From: an uncultured Drancourtella sp.
GTDB lineage: Bacteria; Bacillota; Clostridia; Lachnospirales; Lachnospiraceae
Length of the DNA stretch: 27,178 nt
NCBI GenBank assembly: GCA_937880845.1
Contig: CALFLL010000076.1
Coordinates: 1 to 27,178, forward strand
Direction: 5' to 3'
Below the pieces are notes generated by a model. The model was not told the DNA's origin. It saw only the letters and a list, made by a program, of their open reading frames with translations, and did no database searches. This document shows positions 14,953-22,784 of the stretch, piece after piece (the stretch's first letter is position 1; every line of letters starts with the position of its first letter). A program made the translations under genes and the position numbers.

Positions 14953-14970
14953 TATTAAATTAATTTAATA
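14953..14970. promoter_or_regulatory. Perfect 18-bp palindrome, second candidate operator
   Basis: TATTAAATT followed directly by AATTTAATA. It lies 16 bases from the first inverted repeat, upstream of the candidate -10 for the IlvD operon, where LysR-type activators usually have their recognition site. AT-rich palindromes can arise by chance, but 18 perfect bases is unlikely. Confidence 0.5.
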
Positions 14971-15071
14971 CACCCGTTCATTTTTACTTATGGACTATTT
15001 TGGGGTCAATACTTCGTTGAATCTTTACCGAATCTAATGACATTCATAACTTTTTTTAATGGAGGTATCCT

Positions 15072-15947
15072 ATGAATAAATACCAGACTATCCTTAGTGT
15101 CTGCGAAACCCACAGCATTTCAAAAACCGCTTCTCTTTTAAATTATACACAGTCTGCCGTCAGCCAGGCTATTAAAAATTTTGAAAAAGAACTTGGTGTG
15201 GAGCTTTTTATACGTTCCAAAAACGGAATGGAATTAAAACCGGATATGACCGAAATCATCAAATCCCTTCGTGTTATCTGTGAAGAAGAAAAACACATTT
15301 TTTCCATTGCCGCTTCTCTTACAAATCTTGACAGCGGCTTTATCCGGGTAGGAACAATCCAAAGTATTTCTTATCACTGGCTTCCGGGAATCATAAAAGA
15401 GTTTTCCGCTCTTTACCCAAATATCCGTTTTCAGGTTACTATAGGCGGCTTCGATGAGTTGAAAGCCAAACTTCACGCAAATGAACTGGACTGTATTTTC
15501 GTATCCGGTTTTTCTGTTCCGGAATTTCCGTTTTTCCCGCTTGGAAATGATGAACTGATGCTTGTCACCCCTATCGGACATCCTCTTTCCGAACATCTGT
15601 CTGTTTCATTATCAAGTATAAACAACTACGATTTTATTCTGTCTTCTGACGGACTGGACTATGAAACCGGAAAAATTTTTGAATTAAACCATATTTCTCC
15701 GCATGTCCGATACCAACTGAATGAAGACTTTGCCACACTAAAAATGGTAGAACAGGGTTTTGGTATTACCATTCTTCCAAAACTCCTCTTAAAAGATGCT
15801 CCTTTTCAGGTTTGTGTCCGTTCTTTTACGGAACATTATTCCCGCACACTTGGCATCGCTTTCCCATCCGGCAGCACCCTTTCCCATGCTGTACTAAAAT
15901 TCCGCAACTTTTCACGGGAATGGAGTAAGAAAAATTTACATGACTAG
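15072..15947 (+). CDS. LysR family transcriptional regulator
   Basis: A 291-residue protein with the LysR layout. The N-terminal winged helix-turn-helix (residues 1-60) reads SISKTASLLNYTQSAVSQAIKNFEKELG and is followed by LFIRSKNGMELK. A linker helix leads to the periplasmic-binding-protein-like effector domain (about 85-291), starting FIRVGTIQSIS. GGAGG precedes ATG 15072. It is divergent from the IlvD-OCD-M24 operon, which it most likely controls in response to a substrate or intermediate of that pathway. The effector is unknown. No clear terminator is seen after it, only AT-rich sequence. Confidence 0.93.
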   Translation: MNKYQTILSVCETHSISKTASLLNYTQSAVSQAIKNFEKELGVELFIRSKNGMELKPDMTEIIKSLRVICEEEKHIFSIAASLTNLDSGFIRVGTIQSISYHWLPGIIKEFSALYPNIRFQVTIGGFDELKAKLHANELDCIFVSGFSVPEFPFFPLGNDELMLVTPIGHPLSEHLSVSLSSINNYDFILSSDGLDYETGKIFELNHISPHVRYQLNEDFATLKMVEQGFGITILPKLLLKDAPFQVCVRSFTEHYSRTLGIAFPSGSTLSHAVLKFRNFSREWSKKNLHD

Positions 15948-16005
15948 CCTACGTTATTTTTTATTTTATTTTAATTATTTCATTCATTTTTTTATATAGA
16001 ATTTA

Positions 16006-16033
16006 TTGATTCCTTACGGAAATGAGATACAAT
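16006..16033 (+). promoter_or_regulatory. Promoter for the zinc-ribbon protein and flavodoxin genes
   Basis: TTGATT (16006-16011), a 16-base spacer and TACAAT (16028-16033) lie 30 bases upstream of the zinc-ribbon protein gene. Both hexamers differ from consensus. Confidence 0.5.
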
Positions 16034-16063
16034 AATATTTATAAATGATTAAAGGCAGGTTAT

Positions 16064-16465
16064 ATGATGAAAGAAAGATTTTTGCAGTTTATGTATGGTC
16101 GATATGGCTTGGATCCTTTTTCAAAATTTTTATTGATAGCAGGCCTTGTTCTTTTGTTTGTTTCAGGACTCTTTGAACATGGAGAAATCCTTTATCTTTT
16201 TTCTCTTGTTCTTTTGGTTTATTCGTATTTTCGTATTTTTTCCAAAAATCACACAAAACGTTATGCGGAAAATCAGGCATATTTAAAATATACAGCCGGA
16301 TTTCGCAAAAAATGGATGTCGCTGAAATCAAACTTTGTCCAGAGAAAAGATTATCATATTTACAAATGTCCTTCCTGCGGACAGAAAATCCGTATCCCGC
16401 GTGGCAAAGGAAAAATTGAGATCAGATGTCCAAAATGCAGTACGCATTTTATTAAAAAGAGTTGA
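16064..16465 (+). CDS. Small membrane protein with C-terminal zinc ribbon
   Basis: A 133-residue protein. Two adjacent hydrophobic helices (about residues 20-60: SKFLLIAGLVLLFVSGLF and LYLFSLVLLVYSYFRIF) precede a basic cytoplasmic segment. The C-terminal zinc ribbon has two CxxC pairs, YKCPSCGQKIRIPRGKG and IRCPKCSTHF. Such ribbons bind zinc structurally and may contact protein or nucleic acid; function is unknown. Two in-frame ATG codons are adjacent (16064 and 16067), and the start could be either. It probably shares a transcript with the flavodoxin-like gene 56 bases downstream. Confidence 0.8.
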   Translation: MMKERFLQFMYGRYGLDPFSKFLLIAGLVLLFVSGLFEHGEILYLFSLVLLVYSYFRIFSKNHTKRYAENQAYLKYTAGFRKKWMSLKSNFVQRKDYHIYKCPSCGQKIRIPRGKGKIEIRCPKCSTHFIKKS

Positions 16466-16521
16466 CCCTCCTTTTTATTTGAAATACAGATTTTATTTTT
16501 ACACACGAAAGGAGTTTTTTC

Positions 16522-17061
16522 ATGCTCGATTATATGGTTCTTTATCAAAGCGAAACCGGCAATACAAAGAAAGTTGCCACTACGATTTTTTCAAGTCTTC
16601 CGGGAATGTCCAAAGATTTGAGAAGCTTAGATGAGTTGTCGGATATTCCGGAAGCCGGAACTTATTTTATCGGTTTTTGTGTACACCGAGGGACATGCAG
16701 TCTCGAAGTTGGAAATCTTCTTTCTTCTCTTTCCTTGAAGAATGTAGCTTTATTCGGCACATGTGGTGCCGCAAATCTGGAAAATTATTATAAAAATATC
16801 GAAAACAGCGCTCGTATCTGGCTGGAAGATGACAATCGTTATCTGGGTGGATTCTTTTGTCAGGGTAAGATGCCTCTTCAGGTAAGACAGCGTTATGAAT
16901 CGATGTTGACCGGGAACGAGAAGCATGATTACCATCTGAAAATGCAGCTTCTGAATTTTGACGAAGCCATGATCCATCCTACAAAGGAAGATCTTCAGAT
17001 GGCTTCCCGTTTTGTGACTACATGTCTTGAAAAGTTGGACAATACATCACAAACTCAATAA
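16522..17061 (+). CDS. Flavodoxin-like protein
   Basis: A 179-residue protein starting with a flavodoxin P-loop, LYQSETGNTKKVA, which binds the FMN phosphate. Central strands are TYFIGFCVHRGTC and NVALFGTCGA, and the C-terminal part contains LGGFFCQGKMP and QVRQRYESM. This pattern matches the flavodoxin_3-type family of Clostridia. It likely carries electrons between redox enzymes in the cytoplasm; the partner is not identifiable here. Several cysteines in the FMN region (residues about 54, 59 and 81) are uncommon for a simple flavodoxin. AAAGGAG precedes ATG 16522. A convergent bidirectional terminator follows. Confidence 0.85.
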   Translation: MLDYMVLYQSETGNTKKVATTIFSSLPGMSKDLRSLDELSDIPEAGTYFIGFCVHRGTCSLEVGNLLSSLSLKNVALFGTCGAANLENYYKNIENSARIWLEDDNRYLGGFFCQGKMPLQVRQRYESMLTGNEKHDYHLKMQLLNFDEAMIHPTKEDLQMASRFVTTCLEKLDNTSQTQ

Positions 17062-17071
17062 TCACATTACA

Positions 17072-17096
17072 AAAGCGGGCTTTTACTGCCCGCTTT
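17072..17096. terminator. Bidirectional terminator
   Basis: AAAGCGGGC pairs with GCCCGCTTT around a 7-nt loop. It serves the flavodoxin gene on plus and the DUF1648 gene on minus, whose stop codon lies inside the loop (17083-17085). Confidence 0.8.
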
Positions 17097-18048
17097 CTTG
17101 TTCTTGTCTTGTATATACTTCATCTATAAACTCTTTTTTATCCACTACGGAAATCAATACATCTCTTCCAGAATACGTATAAATATAAATTCTGTCCAGC
17201 GACATGGCAAGGGAAGAAATCGGGTTTGTTGTTTCCTGTAAAAGACGCACATCCTGAATCGGAATCCTATTTCCAAGAAGTCCCACTTTTATGATAATTT
17301 CATCCTTTGTGACGAGAACATAATTCCGGATATACATAGGTATGAGAAATACTTCAAGCATTGCAAAGATGAGGAGCATCACTATGAATTCTCCTATCTG
17401 ACCATTGATTCCCTCTCTTATGACAGACAGAAGCGTACCGAATATAACGATCTGAAGGAAAATCAGGATTCCCCACATCCATATTGCAATCTTTCCTTTA
17501 AATTTCAGATCACCCGGATAACTTGTATCATCCTGTCTGATTTTTGTGGTTCTCTCATTTGTTTTCTTTAATTCCCGCTCTACTTCCACATCAATATTTT
17601 CTTTATAATGTTTTCTTGTGTATACAACAAAAGCGATAATGACTGCCACCAATGCGATTATAACAAACAGGAAATATTTTCCAAGTCTTCCCCATGTAAT
17701 CGTGGCAAACGTAATCCATGCAAGACTTGCCGTTACCACAGGACCCAAAAGCATCATACAGTTTCGATTACTCATATCCACAAATCCCGTTCTTTCGCTT
17801 TCTTTTACAGAAGAAGACAGTGCCTTCTGGTTAAGAAGAGCAATCAAAATCTGGATGATGACTCCGGTTAAAATATTCTCCTTGCCGCCCCAGGAATCCG
17901 GCTTTCCCAATGCCCCAAAATGTTTCGGTATGGTGTCAGGAAGATCCGGATACATAACTGCCGTATAAATGATCGTTGCCAAGACGATTCCCCACATAAT
18001 TATAACGGAAATTTTCTCCGCTAACCTGTAACTATTCCATCTTTTCAT
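17083..18048 (-). CDS. DUF1648 domain membrane protein with PH-like C-terminus
   Basis: A 321-residue integral membrane protein. After one membrane helix, the DUF1648 signature YPDLPDTIPKHFGALGKPDSWG appears near residues 33-54. More helices follow at about 56-72, 98-115 and 125-143, then a charged loop, two more helices (190-215 and 220-243), and a soluble C-terminal stretch (245-310). The last resembles a bacterial PH-like domain (YVLVTKDEIIIKVGLLGNRIPIQDVR, IYIYTYSGRDVLISV). DUF1648 proteins include SdpI-type immunity and signalling proteins, but no toxin partner is seen. It ends the operon after regulator, kinase and lipoprotein, so it is likely a target or accessory of that system. Confidence 0.82.
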   Translation of the reverse strand: MKRWNSYRLAEKISVIIMWGIVLATIIYTAVMYPDLPDTIPKHFGALGKPDSWGGKENILTGVIIQILIALLNQKALSSSVKESERTGFVDMSNRNCMMLLGPVVTASLAWITFATITWGRLGKYFLFVIIALVAVIIAFVVYTRKHYKENIDVEVERELKKTNERTTKIRQDDTSYPGDLKFKGKIAIWMWGILIFLQIVIFGTLLSVIREGINGQIGEFIVMLLIFAMLEVFLIPMYIRNYVLVTKDEIIIKVGLLGNRIPIQDVRLLQETTNPISSLAMSLDRIYIYTYSGRDVLISVVDKKEFIDEVYTRQEQESGQ

Positions 18049-18069
18049 GTTCTTTCATCTCTTTCTGCT

Positions 18070-18489
18070 TTATTTAATATAAAATCCAACACAATTCATG
18101 TTGGTATCAAAGGAAATGGTAAATTGTGCCTTTCCATCTTCAAATTTCGCCATCACAATAGCAATAGCATATTCTCTGTCGGTATCTTTATCTTTTTGTC
18201 CGCTTACCTTTGTTCCGCTGATTTGTTCGAACTCCCCTAATGTTTCTATTGTTCCTTCAATTCCGGCTCTAATCTGTTCCTCGGTCACATTTGCCCTGAT
18301 TCCTTCTCCAAGCATACCATATGCCTCATCAATCTTTCCGGTACAGGAAAGTTCTGCTATTTTTTCCGCCTTTTCGACCACTTCTGATTCTTGGAATTCA
18401 TCTGACAGCTTACTTTGACATCCCACCATCATAACCGCCATTATGCACATAAAAACAACACTTACGACTCTTTTTCCACATTTTTTCAT
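18070..18489 (-). CDS. DUF3887-like lipoprotein
   Basis: A 139-residue exported lipoprotein. A basic N-terminus (MKKCGKRV), a hydrophobic core and the lipobox VMMVGC anchor it at the outer face of the membrane. The mature part (LSDEFQESEVVEKAEKIAELSCTGKIDEAYGML, then ending YAIAIVMAKFEDGKAQFTISFD) matches the NTF2-like fold of DUF3887. I start at ATG 18489, with GAGAGGG upstream. Its ATG overlaps the kinase TGA stop in an ATGA, suggesting translational coupling. It may bind a ligand or protein for the adjacent two-component system; that is inferred from position only. Confidence 0.82.
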   Translation of the reverse strand: MKKCGKRVVSVVFMCIMAVMMVGCQSKLSDEFQESEVVEKAEKIAELSCTGKIDEAYGMLGEGIRANVTEEQIRAGIEGTIETLGEFEQISGTKVSGQKDKDTDREYAIAIVMAKFEDGKAQFTISFDTNMNCVGFYIK

Positions 18490-19775
18490 GATTTTCCCTC
18501 TCTTTCTATCGGTATGCTGATGTTCACGCAATACCCTTTTTCTGTTTTCCCTGCCTGCATTGTCCCGTGATAGATCCGGATCACTCTACGTACATTTTCC
18601 AGCCCCACTCCCATATGTCCTTTTTTCTCTTTTTCCTGTTCCGGGCAGGAATTCTCCAGACAAATCACAAGAAATTCTCTAATCCTGTCAATTTTTAAGG
18701 AAATAAATGCTCCCTCTTTTGTTTCGGATGCAGCTTCTTTTGCATTATCCAGTAAATTGGTAAATACGGTAGTAAGGTCAATATCTCTCATAAAAGATAC
18801 ATCTGCTTCATTGATATGGATCTGAAGTTTGACCCCTTTTAACTCCTGAATATTCAGCTTTTCATTTAAAATGAGATTGAGCATTCGATTATCTGTATAG
18901 ATTACTCTTTCCAGGCTTCTTAACATTCCGTCAATATCCCTGCAGTATTGATCTGCTGCTTCCAGATCGCCAGAGTGATAAAGTTCTCCCAACATATGCA
19001 TATGATTTTTTACATCATGGATGACTTTCCGTGAAGCCTGGTATTTTTCCTCAAGTTCTTCATACTGATGCATCATCATCTTGTTTTGCTGCTCGTAAAG
19101 CCGATAATCCAGATGTTTTCTCTGCTGATCGATCATATAACTAAAAGAATAAATAATCAGAAAATGGATGACAATGATGATAAGGATCATGGCACAAACC
19201 GCCCCATATCCATATAGCATTAAAAATATGTCCCCATTTATATACAGTGCAATCAGCACCGCCAGAATCAAAAACGGAGATACCAGAAATACCACTGTCT
19301 GAAAATTGGAAAGACTGACCTTTTCTTTTTCCCGGAAAATTTTTACAAAATATCTGGAAATAAAAATATATTCTGTTGCCAGTATCAAAAATCCTCCTGC
19401 ATTCAACAGGAAAAAATATCGATACAATGTATAAATGACCGATGTGCCGTAGCCAAATCCCAAAAAAGTTAAAAGCATGACAATGATCAGATAACTGCCA
19501 AACAGTACCATTGAAAATAAAAGAGTCCGTATAAAAGCCACCTTTGTTCTTTCAAAAAGCAAATAAGAAATCAAACATATGATTACTACTCCTGTCCCTG
19601 CATAAAGAATTGGTTTTTCTCTTTGAAGCATTAATACGGAAACGAGAAATAAAAGAATCATGGCAATGATATAAACAGCCTTTCCAAATCGTCTTTCTTC
19701 CTTTTTTCTGTCCAAAAAATGCCAGACCGCGTAAATATAACTTATACAGTAAACAAGTTCTGACAGCCTTACCAA
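18486..19775 (-). CDS. GHKL sensor histidine kinase (AgrC/VirS-like)
   Basis: A 429-residue membrane sensor kinase. The first 215 residues contain about six or seven hydrophobic helices and no large extracellular loop, so the signal is probably sensed in or at the membrane. The dimerisation helix carries the phospho-acceptor His253 in SRKVIHDVKNHMHML, the GHKL-class sequence. The ATPase domain has the N box FTNLLDNAKEAA (338-349) and G box GHMGVGLENV (386-395). It pairs with the LytTR regulator encoded 29 bases upstream. No agrB/agrD peptide genes are seen. The start is a TTG with only a weak AGAAG-type ribosome binding site, so the N-terminus is uncertain by a few codons. Confidence 0.9.
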   Translation of the reverse strand: MVRLSELVYCISYIYAVWHFLDRKKEERRFGKAVYIIAMILLFLVSVLMLQREKPILYAGTGVVIICLISYLLFERTKVAFIRTLLFSMVLFGSYLIIVMLLTFLGFGYGTSVIYTLYRYFFLLNAGGFLILATEYIFISRYFVKIFREKEKVSLSNFQTVVFLVSPFLILAVLIALYINGDIFLMLYGYGAVCAMILIIIVIHFLIIYSFSYMIDQQRKHLDYRLYEQQNKMMMHQYEELEEKYQASRKVIHDVKNHMHMLGELYHSGDLEAADQYCRDIDGMLRSLERVIYTDNRMLNLILNEKLNIQELKGVKLQIHINEADVSFMRDIDLTTVFTNLLDNAKEAASETKEGAFISLKIDRIREFLVICLENSCPEQEKEKKGHMGVGLENVRRVIRIYHGTMQAGKTEKGYCVNISIPIEREGKS

Positions 19776-19804
19776 AACTTCTTCTATTTCTTTTCCCTTT
19801 CTTT

Positions 19805-20509
19805 TTACAATTGTCCTGCAAGATATGCATTTAGTTCTTCCCGAAATGACTTTCCTTTTTTCTGCGAAAGAGGAATCACACTTCCATCCATCAAAATAAT
19901 GTCATAACCTTTGATCAGTTTCACTTGACTTAAATTGACAACAAAACTTTTATGCGGCATGGTAAAACCGTATTGTTTCATTTTTTCCAGACATTCGCCA
20001 ATCTTTTCCTTTTGATGATACACCCCCTTCGTCGTGTATACAGCCAACTTTCGAAACAGATATTCAAAATAGTAAATATCATCTGTCTTTATCCGTATCC
20101 TTCCTTCTTCTGTTACAAGTTCGATGGTTTCTGTTTCTTTTTCTTCCTGTTCCAAATATTGGATTGCCTCTTTTATCTGTCTTTTAAGTTCCTCTTGTTT
20201 CACCGGCTTTAACAAATATCCAAAAGCATGGACACCAAATGCATAACCTGCATATCCACCGTAATTTGTAATATAAATGATCTTAACCCGTTTATCGTAT
20301 TCCCTAATCTTTCTGGCTGTTTCAATCCCGTCCATCCCCGGCATATCAATGTCCAAAAGTAAAATATCAAATCCTTCATATCCTTTTAAAAGATTTGTTC
20401 CGCTTAAAAATTTTTCTGTTTTCCACTCCCCCCTTGAAATCATCTTTATATGTGAGATGATTTCATCACAAACAAGTTCCTGGTCATCGCAGACTGCAAT
20501 TTTTATCAT
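19805..20509 (-). CDS. LytTR family response regulator
   Basis: A 234-residue regulator. The receiver domain (1-120) carries the acidic pair CDDQE, phospho-acceptor Asp53 in LLLDIDMPGMDG, and Lys102 in YLLKPV. The LytTR DNA-binding domain (about 130-230) shows TDDIYYFEYLFRKLAVYT, MPHKSFVVNLSQVKLI and IPLSQKKGKSFREEL. It is the AgrA/VirR-type partner of the downstream GHKL kinase. GGGAGG precedes ATG 20509. It is the first gene of a four-gene operon that includes a lipoprotein and a membrane protein; autoregulation is likely but direct LytTR repeats were not identified. Confidence 0.93.
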   Translation of the reverse strand: MIKIAVCDDQELVCDEIISHIKMISRGEWKTEKFLSGTNLLKGYEGFDILLLDIDMPGMDGIETARKIREYDKRVKIIYITNYGGYAGYAFGVHAFGYLLKPVKQEELKRQIKEAIQYLEQEEKETETIELVTEEGRIRIKTDDIYYFEYLFRKLAVYTTKGVYHQKEKIGECLEKMKQYGFTMPHKSFVVNLSQVKLIKGYDIILMDGSVIPLSQKKGKSFREELNAYLAGQL

Positions 20510-20538
20510 TCTTTTCCTCCCTCCCTTGTTGTGTTTTT

Positions 20539-20567
20539 ATTATAGTTCCCGCCTTTCATCTCTTCAA
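20539..20567 (-). promoter_or_regulatory. Promoter for the LytTR/GHKL operon
   Basis: On the minus strand TTGAAG (20562-20567), a 17-base spacer and TATAAT (20539-20544). The start near 20532 leaves a leader of about 23 nt. Confidence 0.75.
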
Positions 20568-20607
20568 GCATTCTGACATAAAAGAAAGAAATCTGTGCGT
20601 GAAATAC

Positions 20608-20652
20608 AAAAACCTCTTTTACCGGATGTTACTTTCGGTAAAAGAGGTTTTG
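20608..20652 (-). terminator. Rho-independent terminator of the ECF operon
   Basis: A 16-bp perfect stem (20609-20624 with 20636-20651) with an 11-nt loop, closed by T-rich sequence on the minus strand. It lies just past the aldolase stop codon. Confidence 0.9.
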
Positions 20653-20656
20653 TATT

Positions 20657-21682
20657 TTAAAATGCCTCAAGCAGTTTTTCTACATTTTCTTCTTTGGTTG
20701 CCCATGAAGTACAAATACGGATGACGGTATGGTTCTCATCATATGTTTTTTCATGGTTTACGCAGAATTCTTTTTCTATCTCTTTCAGTTTTTTATTTTC
20801 TACAATCACAAACTGTTGATTTGTAATACTGTCGATATAAAAGGAATATCCTTTTTCCTGCAATCCCTTTTTCAATTTCATCGCAAGCGTATCTGCATGG
20901 CGTCCCATTTCCAGATACAAATCCTTTTCAAATAATGTTCCGAACTGGATGCCAAGCAGTCGTCCTTTTGCCAGCATACCGCCTTTTTGTTTGATCAGAT
21001 AACGGAAGTCTTCCTTCAGTGCATCATTGTTGATCACCACACACTCACCAAATAGCAGTCCAACTTTTGTTCCCCCGATATAAAAAGCGTCTGTCAGCTT
21101 CGCCAAGTCAGGAAGTGTCACGTCGCTTCCTTCTGCTGCAAGTCCATAAGCCAATCTTGCACCATCCAGGAACAGATACATACCACACTCATCACATACT
21201 TTTCTCAAATCTTCCAGTTCTGCCTTTGTATACAATGTTCCCAGTTCTGTCGGATGGGAAATATAAACAAGCTTCGGCTGCACCATATGCTCTCTTGAAC
21301 CGTCTGCCCAATGAAGGTCATGTTCTTCTTTTACCTGTTCTGCCGTAATCTTTCCGTCTTTTGAAGGAAGTGCCAGTACTTTATGCCCGCATGCTTCAAC
21401 AGATCCTGTTTCATGCACGTTGATATGTCCCGTCTGTGCACATACGGCTCCCTGGTGTGGTCTTAATGCTGCAGAGATGACCGTCAGATTGGTCTGTGTT
21501 CCGCCTACCAGGAAATGAACATCGACATTTGGTGCATCGCATACTTTTTTAATCTGTTTTCTTGCTTCTTCACAATAGGTATCTTCCCCATATCCCGGTG
21601 TCTGATCCATATTAGTTTCCATCAGTCTTTTCATGACCTCCGGATGTGCTCCCTCTGCATAATCATTCTGAAATAAAATCAT
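20657..21682 (-). CDS. Low-specificity threonine aldolase-like PLP enzyme
   Basis: A 341-residue fold-type I PLP enzyme of the threonine aldolase / beta-eliminating lyase family. It cleaves L-threonine or allo-threonine to glycine and acetaldehyde. Visible elements are NDYAEGAHPEV, the GGTQTN phosphate-binding loop (60-65), the aromatic-stacking HINVHETG (86-93), Asp173 in LDGARLAYG and the PLP-binding Lys206 in YIGGTKVGLLFG. I start at ATG 21682 with AGGAGG upstream; the in-frame sequence before it belongs to the end of lrgB. It is the last gene of the ECF-led unit. Substrate cannot be told from sequence; other hydroxy amino acids are possible. Confidence 0.92.
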   Translation of the reverse strand: MILFQNDYAEGAHPEVMKRLMETNMDQTPGYGEDTYCEEARKQIKKVCDAPNVDVHFLVGGTQTNLTVISAALRPHQGAVCAQTGHINVHETGSVEACGHKVLALPSKDGKITAEQVKEEHDLHWADGSREHMVQPKLVYISHPTELGTLYTKAELEDLRKVCDECGMYLFLDGARLAYGLAAEGSDVTLPDLAKLTDAFYIGGTKVGLLFGECVVINNDALKEDFRYLIKQKGGMLAKGRLLGIQFGTLFEKDLYLEMGRHADTLAMKLKKGLQEKGYSFYIDSITNQQFVIVENKKLKEIEKEFCVNHEKTYDENHTVIRICTSWATKEENVEKLLEAF

Positions 21683-21707
21683 GTTTCTACCTCCTGATTT
21701 TTTATTT

Positions 21708-22400
21708 TTACATAAACTGTGCAAAGACAGACGCTCCTACTACCGTAAGAAGTCCCGCCACAGCGATTGCCAGACTGCTCATTGCTCCTTCGATTTCTCC
21801 CAGTTCCATTGCCTTTGCCGTTCCGATGGCATGAGAAGCTGTCCCAAGTGCCAAGCCTTTTGCCACAGGTTCCCGAATCCGGAATAATTTATAAACAACA
21901 TCTGCCAAAATTCCTCCCAAAATCCCGGTTATGATAATAACCGCAACGGTGATGGTGACAATTCCTCCCAATTCTTCCGACACGCCCATTCCGATCGCTG
22001 TTGTAATAGATTTCGGAAGAAGTGTCACATATTGCTGATGATCCAACCCGAATAGAGCAGCCAAAAACAGGACACTAAGAAGGCTTGCCAGCACTCCGGA
22101 TATGATTCCGCTGATCACAGCCGTAAAATGTTCCTTTAAAAGAGAAAGCTGTTCATAAAGCGGAACTGCCAGTGCCACAGTAGCAGGTGTCAAAAAATAA
22201 CTGAGATATTTCGCACTTTCATTATAATGTTCATATTCAATCTTTGTAATACATAATACTCCCATTACGATCACCGTCGCAAGTAAAAGTGGATTTAAAA
22301 TTGCCAATTTATATTTCTTTTTTATTATTAACCCGATTTCATAAGCCGCCAGGCTCACTGCCGGACCAAAAAACAAAGAATTGGAAATCATTTCTTTCAT
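21708..22400 (-). CDS. lrgB: LrgB/CidB family membrane protein
   Basis: A 230-residue protein with about seven membrane helices. Family motifs are LNPLLLATV, YFLTPATVALAVPLYEQ, LLPKSITTAIGMGVSEELGG and LGTASHAIGTAKAMELGEIEGAMSSLA. LrgAB-type systems are known as antiholin-like proteins and, in Bacillus and Streptococcus, as pyruvate or metabolite transporters. Its ATG follows the lrgA stop directly (TAGATG), so the two are coupled. It is encoded between lrgA and the aldolase gene. Confidence 0.94.
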   Translation of the reverse strand: MKEMISNSLFFGPAVSLAAYEIGLIIKKKYKLAILNPLLLATVIVMGVLCITKIEYEHYNESAKYLSYFLTPATVALAVPLYEQLSLLKEHFTAVISGIISGVLASLLSVLFLAALFGLDHQQYVTLLPKSITTAIGMGVSEELGGIVTITVAVIIITGILGGILADVVYKLFRIREPVAKGLALGTASHAIGTAKAMELGEIEGAMSSLAIAVAGLLTVVGASVFAQFM

Positions 22401-22763
22401 CTAATGTTGTGTTCCTTTCTGCTTCTTTCTTATGATTCCTTGAGTTACCAGTCCGGTAACTGCCATGACAATAACGGTTGTTAATACCGTAATCACTGCC
22501 ACCGAACCTAGGATGGGTCTCAGATCCTTCCATGCCGTCATAAGACCCACTGCTGCCGGAATAAACATCACAGGCATGATTGCGATCAAAAGTTTTGCGG
22601 CCTCTTTTACCTGATCCAATTTTAAAATTCCTGTTTTTAATACCATGACCATCAAGATAAGTCCATACACACTTGCCGGTACCGGAAGCGGTATCAACTC
22701 ATGCATCGCTTCTCCCACAAAAGAGATAAGTAAAATAATCATGAACTGTCTTAAAATTTTCAT
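22401..22763 (-). CDS. lrgA: LrgA/CidA family holin-like protein
   Basis: A 120-residue protein with four membrane helices. The family signature reads IISFVGE-type LLISFVGEAMHELIPLPVPASVYGLILM, with MPVMFIPAAVGLM. It pairs with LrgB as a two-component membrane system for wall turnover control or metabolite export/import. No LytST-type regulator is adjacent upstream; instead the pair sits inside an operon headed by an ECF sigma factor. It starts at ATG 22763, 21 bases after the DUF3810 gene. Confidence 0.94.
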   Translation of the reverse strand: MKILRQFMIILLISFVGEAMHELIPLPVPASVYGLILMVMVLKTGILKLDQVKEAAKLLIAIMPVMFIPAAVGLMTAWKDLRPILGSVAVITVLTTVIVMAVTGLVTQGIIRKKQKGTQH

Positions 22764-22784
22764 CTTTTGTTTTTCCTCTCATTG

